Positions 1-5,812 of a stretch of 5,938 bases of DNA are shown here, one piece after another. The translations under genes and the position numbers were made by a program. A model generated the notes under the pieces. It worked only from the letters and a program-made list of their open reading frames with translations, had not been told where the DNA came from and ran no database searches. How positions within the stretch are numbered: position 1 is the first letter of the stretch; every line of letters begins with the position of its first letter. The stretch is from JAJTYI01 sp964420145 (lineage in GTDB: Bacteria; Patescibacteriota; Dojkabacteria; B142; OLB20): NCBI GenBank assembly GCA_964420145.1, contig CAYQRB010000042.1, positions 1-5,938 on the forward strand, given 5' to 3'.

Positions 1-1629
1 ATAGTTGTTACTGATAATGGTATTGGTATGAGTCGGGAAGATCTGATGGAAAGTTATAAACTTCATACAACAAGTAAAATTTACGATGAACATCATCTTC
101 ACAACATAAAAACACTTGGCTTTCGAGGAGAAGCATTAGCAAGTATCAGTAGTATTGCAACGACCACAATCCATACAAAAACTTCAACAACAGAACCCAT
201 CCTTGTCTTAGTCCAAGATGGTCACATAGTATCTAAACCAGGATCAGGAAGAAAGACGGGAACAACAGTAACAGTAAAAGATATTTTCCAAAAAATACCA
301 GCACGAAAAAAGTTTCTAAAATCTGAAAACGCCGAATACAAACATATTTTAAATACTTTTATCAAGATTGCGATCCCTTTTCATAACATAAACTTCAATT
401 TTTATAATAACAACAAATTAGTCTATTCCCTAAAAGAAACAAAAACCATAGAGAAAAGGATTGTCCAAATTTTCCCTGCTCTTGAGTCTAAGTTAATACC
501 TGTGTTTTTTTCTGATAAATCGATAAATATCAGTGGATATATTGGACATCCCTCGATAAACAGGAAAGATAAATCCCTACAATTTATTTTTGTAAACTCC
601 AGAGCAGTATCAGAACCTATGATCACGCAAGCGGTGAAAACAGGTTATGGAACAAATCTTATGCATAATCAAGTACCTGTTTATTTTATTACAATCAGTA
701 TTGATCCCCAAAAAGTAGATGTTAATGTTCACCCACGAAAAAACGAGCTTCGCTTTGATAATTCACAAGAGATGTTTAGACTTATCTATAATACGGTAAG
801 AGAGTCCCTTGAAAAACATCTTCAAATCGAATTACAAAATAGATTAACTAATAGCGCCTCCGAGTCCAAACAAAAATATATGCCTGCATACAATACACAG
901 ACTACTAAGTCAATAAATACAAACTCCTATTACAACTCTTCGATAAAACCTTCCAACAAATCAATTAGCTATGATAAAGGATTAAATTTTACCAAAGAAA
1001 TACTTTTACAATCCCAAGAATACACTGGGTTGATTAAACCAGAACTAACTATCGGGGATACCCTTCAAATCTTTAATACTTATCTGCTTTTTGAAAGAGA
1101 TGGCGAACTTATGGTTATAGATCAACATGCTGCAGCAGAGAGAATCACCTACGAAAAGATTAAAGCTCGTTTCCAAAAACAACACTCACTTCCCGCTCAA
1201 AAGCTACTTATACCCGAATCAATAAATATATCTGAACAGGAATATTTAAATATTATTGAGCATAAAAAAATACTAACTAGTATTGGTTTTGAGTTTGAAT
1301 TAAAACCAAATACTCTATTACTACAATCAGTACCTGAAATCATAACTACAAGAAATTCTCAAGATTATTTTAATGAGATTCTCTCTCATCTATCAAACTC
1401 TGGTGGAGAAATAGAAAAAGAAGAGATAAGATTATTAAATCATCTGATTTCTACAATCGCTTGTCATAGTAGTATAAGAGCAGGACAAAAACTCGATAAC
1501 TTTCAGATGAAAACAATTATCAATGATTTATTAAAATGTAAACAACCATACTCCTGTCCTCACGGGAGACCAATAATCTGGATTATAAAAAAAGATGAAC
1601 TCGAAAAAAACTTCAAACGAAAACTCTAA
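1..1629 (+). CDS. mutL: DNA mismatch repair protein MutL, 5'-truncated by window edge
   Basis: MutL is the GHKL-ATPase matchmaker of mismatch repair, linking MutS mismatch recognition to strand incision. The reading frame is open from base 1, so the true start lies outside the window; roughly 60 N-terminal residues, including the first ATPase motif, are missing. The 542 visible codons begin inside the DNGxGM nucleotide-binding motif. GFRGEAL follows at 118-138, then the GTTVTV/PARKKFL segment near codons 88-105 and DVNVHPRKNELRF near codons 240-252. A poorly conserved polar linker spans about codons 275-345. The C-terminal domain carries DQHAAAERITYE (1120-1155), which fits the DQHA(X)2E(X)4E endonuclease motif, then ACHSSIRAG (from 1459) and CPHGRP (1555-1572). 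Known MutL proteins with these motifs nick DNA themselves, as in bacteria without MutH. The last 35 bases overlap the DUF192 gene; the conserved FKR ending shows the mutL stop is genuine. Confidence 0.97.
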   Translation: MVVTDNGIGMSREDLMESYKLHTTSKIYDEHHLHNIKTLGFRGEALASISSIATTTIHTKTSTTEPILVLVQDGHIVSKPGSGRKTGTTVTVKDIFQKIPARKKFLKSENAEYKHILNTFIKIAIPFHNINFNFYNNNKLVYSLKETKTIEKRIVQIFPALESKLIPVFFSDKSINISGYIGHPSINRKDKSLQFIFVNSRAVSEPMITQAVKTGYGTNLMHNQVPVYFITISIDPQKVDVNVHPRKNELRFDNSQEMFRLIYNTVRESLEKHLQIELQNRLTNSASESKQKYMPAYNTQTTKSINTNSYYNSSIKPSNKSISYDKGLNFTKEILLQSQEYTGLIKPELTIGDTLQIFNTYLLFERDGELMVIDQHAAAERITYEKIKARFQKQHSLPAQKLLIPESINISEQEYLNIIEHKKILTSIGFEFELKPNTLLLQSVPEIITTRNSQDYFNEILSHLSNSGGEIEKEEIRLLNHLISTIACHSSIRAGQKLDNFQMKTIINDLLKCKQPYSCPHGRPIIWIIKKDELEKNFKRKL

Positions 1630-2158
1630 TACTTCACTAATAAAAAAACTACTGTTACTTATTATTGCAGTCGCAATAAGTGTGTTTTTGTTGATATTTT
1701 CTATTTTAAGTAATATCCAAAATACACAAATACAAATAAATCCGTCATCTTCGATACAAAACACCTTAAATACTACAAAAGAAAATAACAAAGTGAATAT
1801 ATTTAGCTCAACAGGAAAACATACTTTTCAGGTAGCACTGGCAACGACAGAAGAGAGTAGGAGACAAGGATTGATGGGAGTTACTTCAATGAATACAGAC
1901 CAAGGAATGTTATTCATATTCCCAGAAAGCCAGTATCTTTCTTTCTGGATGAAAAATACTTATATCCCTCTAGATATAATTTTTATAGATGAAAACCTTA
2001 ATATCATCCAAATCTATGAAAACACTACACCACTTGATGAAAATACCTACTATCGTAGTAATCAGATAGCTAAATATGTTTTAGAAATAAACGCCAATAC
2101 TTCTACACATAGAAACATAAAGGTAGGGGATAAGCTCCAGTTAGAAATTTCCATATAA
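1595..2158 (+). CDS. DUF192 family protein with N-terminal membrane anchor
   Basis: This 187-residue protein belongs to the DUF192 family (COG1430), whose biochemical role is not established. A short polar, lysine-containing tail (residues 1-18) precedes one hydrophobic segment (about 19-38) and a low-complexity Asn/Thr/Ser-rich spacer (39-70). The DUF192 domain fills the rest, with the family landmarks GLM (92-94), GMLFIFP (104-110), FWMKNTYIPLDIIF (117-130), YVLEI and a terminal VGDKLQLEI. The topology suggests a cytoplasmic tail and an extracytoplasmic domain, either anchored or released if the segment is a signal peptide; no lipobox cysteine is present. The ATG lies 35 bases inside mutL in another frame. 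It is the only standard start ahead of the hydrophobic segment, so the overlap is probably real and the two genes co-transcribed. No Shine-Dalgarno sequence is visible; the preceding bases are A-rich. A functional link to mismatch repair is not implied. Confidence 0.9.
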   Translation: MNSKKTSNENSNTSLIKKLLLLIIAVAISVFLLIFSILSNIQNTQIQINPSSSIQNTLNTTKENNKVNIFSSTGKHTFQVALATTEESRRQGLMGVTSMNTDQGMLFIFPESQYLSFWMKNTYIPLDIIFIDENLNIIQIYENTTPLDENTYYRSNQIAKYVLEINANTSTHRNIKVGDKLQLEISI

Positions 2159-2299
2159 AATATTTACTCTTTTATTTACAAAGCATTATGTCCACTTGTT
2201 TCAATACCCACATAAAAACACCAGATCGATTAGTCTGCAAAGAGAATCAGTCGTTGTACAACTTTCTAAAACACCTCTATATTTAGTGTTCAAATATTC

Positions 2300-2327
2300 T
2301 TGACAAGTATCCAGGTTTTCTGATAAA
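2300..2327 (+). promoter_or_regulatory. Possible sigma70-type promoter upstream of the terminator
   Basis: TTGACA (2300-2305) matches the -35 consensus exactly. After a 16-base spacer, GATAAA (2322-2327) matches four of six positions of the -10 consensus. Transcription would start near 2334 and reach the terminator after about 80 bases. In DNA this AT-rich, chance matches are common, so this is a candidate only. Confidence 0.35.
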
Positions 2328-2333
2328 TTATTA

Positions 2334-2413
2334 CTACAATTAAATATAAGCAAAAGGCAGTAAAAATAGTTAAAAGTGCAAGCAAAGATGTCTCCGTAAG
2401 GAGGCATTTTTGT
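2334..2413 (+). ncRNA. Candidate small RNA between a promoter-like sequence and an intrinsic terminator
   Basis: If the promoter-like sequence at 2300-2327 is active, it would produce an approximately 80-nucleotide RNA ending in the strong hairpin at 2383-2413. The 5' portion is A-rich and shows little evident structure, and no known RNA family was recognised. The competing explanation is that this is only the tail of the upstream mRNA. The start is estimated from promoter spacing. Confidence 0.22.
2383..2413 (+). terminator. Rho-independent terminator, probably of the mutL-DUF192 transcript
   Basis: The arm CAAAGATGTCTCC (2383-2395) pairs with GGAGGCATTTTTG (2400-2412) across a GTAA loop of the stable GNRA type. 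The 13-pair stem includes two G-U wobbles (2387/2408 and 2391/2404). The eight-pair core is followed directly by a run of five T on the + strand. The complement lacks an equivalent T run, so termination is expected for + strand transcription. It separates the mutL-DUF192 unit from clpP. Confidence 0.78.
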
Positions 2414-2453
2414 AGGTATTTGGTCTAATATTGAAAAGTACCAGTAATTTATA

Positions 2454-2482
2454 TTTATAATCTTTAATAAATATCATATAAT
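2454..2482 (+). promoter_or_regulatory. Probable clpP promoter
   Basis: A perfect TATAAT (2477-2482) lies 17 bases after TTTATA (2454-2459), which matches four of six -35 positions. The predicted start near 2489 would give a leader of about 26 bases before the clpP ATG at 2515. Placement after the terminator and before the gene supports it. Confidence 0.5.
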
Positions 2483-2514
2483 GTATTTCCTTGTTTTATT
2501 ATCATCAAATAATT

Positions 2515-3111
2515 ATGAGTAGTTACCTTATTCCTACAGTTATCGAAAAATCTCGTGAAGGAGAGAGAGCATATGATATTTATTCGAGACTGCTTAAAGA
2601 TAGAATCATTTTCTTAGGCACGGGTATTGATGACCAGGTTGCCAATGCTGTTATTGCTCAACTACTATTTCTAGAGAAAGAAGACGCTGAAAAAGATATT
2701 ACAATTTATATAAACTGTCCTGGCGGAGTAATCTATGCTGGCCTTGCTATCCTCGATACAATGGCTTATGTTAAGCCCGATATTACAACAATTGCAGTAG
2801 GTGTCGCTGCTTCTTTTGGCACTGTGATATTATCTGCTGGGACCAAAGGTAAACGATTTGCACTACCCAATAGTATGATACATATGCACCAACCTTTAGT
2901 AAGCGGAGGAATCTCTGGACAAGCAAGTGATATTGAAATCGAAGCCAAAGAGATACTACGACTAAAAGACCTATTAACCAACATACTTGCTACCAACACC
3001 GGACAAAAATTTGATACTGTTATAAAAGATAGTGATCGCGATAAACATATGACCGCTTTACAGGCAAAAGAATACGGACTGATAGATAAAATCATCAAAA
3101 AGCGTCCTTGA
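2515..3111 (+). CDS. clpP: ATP-dependent Clp protease proteolytic subunit ClpP
   Basis: ClpP is the serine peptidase that forms a barrel of two heptameric rings and degrades proteins fed to it by ClpX, ClpA or ClpC in the cytoplasm. The protein is 198 residues from this ATG, a normal family length. The start was chosen because the family N-terminus (LIPTVIE, GERAYDIYSRLLKDRI) follows within a few residues; an in-frame TTG at 2491 would add only an unusual eight-residue extension. The catalytic triad is intact: Ser100 in AASFG (2812-2814), His125 in MHQP (2887-2889) and Asp176 in DRDK (3040-3042). The oxyanion-region motif reads NCPGG, with Cys68 where most ClpP proteins have Ser. GQASDIEIEAKEILRLK and EYGLIDKII are also typical. 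No clpX or tig gene is adjacent. No Shine-Dalgarno sequence precedes the ATG. The stop is TGA. Confidence 0.97.
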   Translation: MSSYLIPTVIEKSREGERAYDIYSRLLKDRIIFLGTGIDDQVANAVIAQLLFLEKEDAEKDITIYINCPGGVIYAGLAILDTMAYVKPDITTIAVGVAASFGTVILSAGTKGKRFALPNSMIHMHQPLVSGGISGQASDIEIEAKEILRLKDLLTNILATNTGQKFDTVIKDSDRDKHMTALQAKEYGLIDKIIKKRP

Positions 3112-3155
3112 CAACAATATTTCTCACAAATCCAAACAAATACATTTATATTAAC

Positions 3156-3228
3156 GGGCAGTTAGCTCAGCTGGTAGAGCATTCGCTTGACGTGCGAAAG
3201 GTCATTGGTTCAAATCCAATACTGCCCA
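3156..3228 (+). tRNA. tRNA-Val (anticodon GAC)
   Basis: A complete 73-nucleotide cloverleaf is visible. The acceptor arm GGGCAGT/ACTGCCC pairs perfectly. The D stem is GCTC/GAGC, the anticodon stem TTCGC/GCGAA with loop TTGACGT, and the T arm ATTGG/CCAAT with loop TTCAAAT. Bases 3189-3191 give anticodon GAC, reading GUC and GUU. The discriminator is A (3228) and no CCA is encoded, so a CCA-adding enzyme is required. Position 37 is G, whereas the E. coli valine tRNAs I recall have A. It lies 44 bases after clpP and 22 bases before the thrS-like ATG, with no convincing promoter of its own, so it may be cut from a longer transcript. Confidence 0.97.
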
Positions 3229-3250
3229 TATTTCAATAATCAGTATAATC

Positions 3251-4999
3251 ATGCTTACTGCTCAACAAATAGATCTTGAAAAACAACGCCATAGCCTTGC
3301 CCATATACTTGCATTTGCAGTAAAAAGACTTTACCCGGACACCAAAATGGGTATTGGTCCTGTTACAGATACTGGCTTTTACTATGAATTTGATACCGAA
3401 CATAAGTTTACACACGAAGATCTAGAAGACATTGAGGTCGAAATGCAAAAAATTATCGATCAAGATATTCCATTTACCAATATCATTATTCCTAGGGATC
3501 GGGCATTACAAACTCTCCTACAACTCGGAGAAACCTATAAAACAGAATTATTAAACAAGATTGAGGATGCCGAAGTAAGTTTTTATAAAACGGGAGATGA
3601 GTTTATAGATATGTGTAGAGGCCCTCATGTTAAAAGTACAAAAGAGCTTGATAACTTCAAACTAATTAAGATCTCGAAATCTTATTGGTTAAATGATAAA
3701 TCAAGACCATTACTACAAAAAATCATAGGTATTTCATTTGAGTCAAAACGAAAGTTAGAAGATTATCTAGAAAATATTCAGAAACTCAATGAAATAAACA
3801 GTGTACTCATAGCTGAGAAACTAGGTTTGTTAAAACTTGATACAAAAAATAGAACTTCTTCACCAATTTGGTTGAAAAACGGCATATTACTCCAACAAAA
3901 CATTGTGAGGTTTTTAGAAGAAAAAATGACCGAAATAGATATCGAACTGGTACAAGAACCGTGGATTAGTAATCAGTACGGAGTACTTGAAAATATACTC
4001 CAGACATATGGCCACAACCAACCACTAAAGGTTACTATAGAGAACGAAGAGCTTGTATTTAGAGATAGTACAGAAAGCTTTTTACTTTCACAAATAATAT
4101 CGGAACACCAAAATAACACCAGAGACCACAGCCTTGGTTCTGTATTCAAAGCTTTCAACGGAGAACTTATAGATATCAATACGGAGAAACCTAAACATTT
4201 AACTGATTTTATGGAGACTACCTACCCAGTAGTGGTATCTCTAACAACTTCTACAAATATTAAAGAAGTGATTATCTCTCATATTCGACTGATCGGTACT
4301 GTTTTAAAAGCATTTGGTTTTAGCCAATTTAAACTTATACTAGAGACGCCTGACTATAATAATCTGCAGAACTACCTCTACGACGAAAAGTTATGGGACA
4401 ATGCTATCTCAATACTCAAAGATATTATTACTGACTTAAAAATCCCATCTAAAATCAGAGAAAGTGGAGCTGAAATTTATGGCCCTAAACTTACCTTTGA
4501 AGTGAAAGACAAATATGCGAGAAACTGGGAAATCTCAAAAATTGTACTAGATATGATGCTTCCCAAAAAACTCATAACTGAGACCGAAAAGTCCTCAGAC
4601 GAACTAATACTAGTACATACTTTTCTTGTAGATAGCATAGAAAAGCTACTAGATCTAGTATTTGAACATGGAGAGGGAGTACTACCTCTCTGGGTAGAAC
4701 CGGAACAAGTCGAAATAGTGCCTTTGGAAAGTAAATATATACATAAGGCCATTAAAATTACCAGAGAATTACAAGAAAACAGAATCAGAGTACATCTTGA
4801 TCAATCGGATATCCCTTCCGAAGAAAAAATATCTAGATCTATACAAAAACATACTCCCTATATACTAATCATTGGAGAAAAAGAAGCAAATACGGATTCA
4901 ATCTCTGTAAAACTCAATGGGCAGGATATAGGACTGATGAGAGTTAACGAATTTATACAAAACCTAGAGACTGGTATTAAGGAAGGACTAGAATCTTGA
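3251..4999 (+). CDS. thrS: Threonyl-tRNA synthetase-like protein with intact editing domain and degenerate catalytic core
   Basis: Normal ThrRS charges tRNA-Thr with threonine and hydrolyses mischarged Ser-tRNA-Thr in its N2 domain. This 582-residue protein lacks the N-terminal TGS domain (the tRNA gene occupies that place) and starts at the editing domain. That domain is complete: HSLAH (His14, His18), GFYYEF, Lys97 in TYKTELL, and DMCRGPHV (Cys122, His126). The catalytic core aligns in spacing with E. coli ThrRS, by memory alignment, but key residues have changed. The zinc cysteine (C334) position is Glu275, the motif 2 arginine (R363) falls at Glu305, the DDAH zinc histidine segment is unrecognisable, and the motif 3 arginine (R520) is Lys465. 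Only the third zinc ligand, His456, remains. IYGPK and the anticodon-binding domain (about 483-582) persist. Inference: it probably cannot aminoacylate and may edit in trans, like archaeal ThrRS-ed, or regulate. It occupies the usual thrS position before infC. Family assignment is firm; function is not. Confidence 0.9.
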   Translation: MLTAQQIDLEKQRHSLAHILAFAVKRLYPDTKMGIGPVTDTGFYYEFDTEHKFTHEDLEDIEVEMQKIIDQDIPFTNIIIPRDRALQTLLQLGETYKTELLNKIEDAEVSFYKTGDEFIDMCRGPHVKSTKELDNFKLIKISKSYWLNDKSRPLLQKIIGISFESKRKLEDYLENIQKLNEINSVLIAEKLGLLKLDTKNRTSSPIWLKNGILLQQNIVRFLEEKMTEIDIELVQEPWISNQYGVLENILQTYGHNQPLKVTIENEELVFRDSTESFLLSQIISEHQNNTRDHSLGSVFKAFNGELIDINTEKPKHLTDFMETTYPVVVSLTTSTNIKEVIISHIRLIGTVLKAFGFSQFKLILETPDYNNLQNYLYDEKLWDNAISILKDIITDLKIPSKIRESGAEIYGPKLTFEVKDKYARNWEISKIVLDMMLPKKLITETEKSSDELILVHTFLVDSIEKLLDLVFEHGEGVLPLWVEPEQVEIVPLESKYIHKAIKITRELQENRIRVHLDQSDIPSEEKISRSIQKHTPYILIIGEKEANTDSISVKLNGQDIGLMRVNEFIQNLETGIKEGLES

Positions 5000-5046
5000 A
5001 AAATTGAACTTATTCTGGTAATATCAATAGTTGCAAATATATTTAA

Positions 5047-5649
5047 ATTGAGTATTTTAAAACGATAAACAAACAATACTTTTCAAGAGGAAAGGATCGG
5101 GTATTTGAAAAATACGCAAAAAATCAAGAAATAATAACACCTAAACTTCTAGTTATTGATGATGAAGGAGAAAGTCTTGGAGTAGTTGATTTGCAAGACG
5201 CATTACAAATAGCAAGGGATAGGGAATTGGATCTTATAGAGGTAGCTAGTAAAGCGAACCCTCCAGTAGCGAAGATCATGTCTTGGTCCAAGTTTAAGTA
5301 CCAACAAGAAAAGAAAAGAAAAGAGAATAAAAACCGGGGAACAGAGATGAAAGAAATGTGGTTTAAGTCATTTATTGGAGATGGTGATCTTGCTCATAAA
5401 TTGAAAAAGGTTGAGGATTTTTTAGATAAAAAACATCCTGTAAAGATCACAATCAAAGCAAAGGGTAGAGTAAGTAGGGGACAACTAGATGAAACATTAA
5501 ACAAAGTCTTGTCTCGATTAGAAGGAAAGATAGAATACGATCAACCTGCAAAGTTTTTTGGAAGAGATCTTTCTCTTGTAATTAGACCAATAAAAAAAAC
5601 TATTATTAAAAATGAAAAACAAACAAAAGACACACAAAGCAACAGCTAA
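5047..5649 (+). CDS. infC: Translation initiation factor IF-3 with a probable non-ATG start
   Basis: IF-3 binds the 30S subunit, blocks premature 50S joining and rejects incorrect initiator tRNAs and start codons. Both domains are present. The N-domain has KNQEI, LLVIDDEGESLGVV and LDLIEVASKANPPVAKIM, followed by the lysine-rich linker KFKYQQEKKRKE. The C-domain has EMKEMWFKSFIGDGDLAHKL, KITIKAKGR and LVIRPIKK. The frame is closed by TAA at 5044-5046, and no ATG, GTG or TTG occurs before TTG 5191, which would delete most of the N-domain. Initiation is therefore probably at ATT 5047 (200 residues, used here) or ATA 5065 (194 residues). E. coli infC starts with AUU, through which IF-3 represses its own synthesis, so similar control is plausible. 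A 47-base gap without a terminator follows the thrS-like gene. The nonconserved tail overlaps rpmI by 38 bases. The exact start is uncertain; a sequence error is the alternative. Confidence 0.9.
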   Translation: MEYFKTINKQYFSRGKDRVFEKYAKNQEIITPKLLVIDDEGESLGVVDLQDALQIARDRELDLIEVASKANPPVAKIMSWSKFKYQQEKKRKENKNRGTEMKEMWFKSFIGDGDLAHKLKKVEDFLDKKHPVKITIKAKGRVSRGQLDETLNKVLSRLEGKIEYDQPAKFFGRDLSLVIRPIKKTIIKNEKQTKDTQSNS

Positions 5650-5812
5650 AAGGTTTAAATTAACTCGTAAGGGAAAGCTTATGCATAACCGACAAGGGGA
5701 TAATGCACATCTGAAAGCAAACAAAACATCCTTACAGAAATCACGCAAAAAAGGGACAAAATCACTTTCAAGTACTAATGAATCAAAAAAAATTATTAGC
5801 TTATTATCATGA
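5612..5812 (+). CDS. rpmI: 50S ribosomal protein L35
   Basis: This small basic 66-residue protein matches bL35, a component of the large ribosomal subunit. The N-terminal KTHKATAKRFKLTRKGKL corresponds to the family pattern KTHKGAAKRFKVTGSGKL, followed by a basic middle and a C-terminal helix ending in KKIISLL. The ATG is well supported because the conserved N-terminus begins within a few residues. It lies 38 bases inside infC in another frame, and its TGA overlaps the rplT ATG as ATGA. Both overlaps suggest coupled translation of infC, rpmI and rplT. No Shine-Dalgarno sequence is visible before the start. Confidence 0.95.
   Translation: MKNKQKTHKATAKRFKLTRKGKLMHNRQGDNAHLKANKTSLQKSRKKGTKSLSSTNESKKIISLLS

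Larger units (their letters stand above)
2159..2514 (+). other. 356-base noncoding region between the DUF192 gene and clpP
   Basis: No credible protein-coding frame was found on either strand. The stretch is AT-rich. In order it contains a 10-base perfect palindrome, GTTGTACAAC (2253-2262); a perfect -35-like TTGACA (2300-2305) followed by GATAAA; a strong terminator hairpin (about 2383-2413); and a -10-like TATAAT (2477-2482) just upstream of clpP. The simplest reading is the 3' untranslated region and terminator of the mutL-DUF192 unit followed by the clpP promoter, with a possible short independent RNA in between. Confidence 0.7.

Noticed and set aside
1531..1791. Minus-strand ORF of 86 codons over the mutL/DUF192 junction
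   Set aside because: Both + strand frames encode recognisable proteins here, and the hydrophobic antisense product follows from their Lys/Asn-rich codons.
2201..2407. Minus-strand ORF of 68 codons in the noncoding gap
   Set aside because: It starts inside the terminator hairpin, is rich in Cys, Leu and Phe as expected from random AT-rich DNA, and resembles no known family.
2491..2514. TTG 2491 as the clpP start
   Set aside because: It would add an eight-residue stretch absent from typical ClpP, and it falls at or next to the predicted transcription start; ATG 2515 sits at the expected position.
2766..3098. Minus-strand ORF of 110 codons antisense to clpP
   Set aside because: The + strand frame encodes a complete ClpP; the antisense frame shows no domain features.
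3108..3152. TTGACA at 3108-3113 with TATATT at 3147-3152 as a tRNA promoter
   Set aside because: The spacing of 33 bases is far too long, and TATATT is too close to the mature tRNA 5' end.
3244..3249. TATAAT immediately before the thrS-like ATG as a promoter -10
   Set aside because: Transcription would begin inside the coding sequence, and the -35 position falls in the tRNA acceptor arm with no match.
3251..4999. thrS-like gene as a decaying pseudogene
   Set aside because: It has an uninterrupted 582-codon frame, a fully conserved editing site and an intact anticodon-binding domain; losses are confined to the aminoacylation core.
5191..5193. TTG 5191 as the infC start
   Set aside because: It would remove the conserved upstream N-domain (KNQEI through LLVIDDEGESLGVV).
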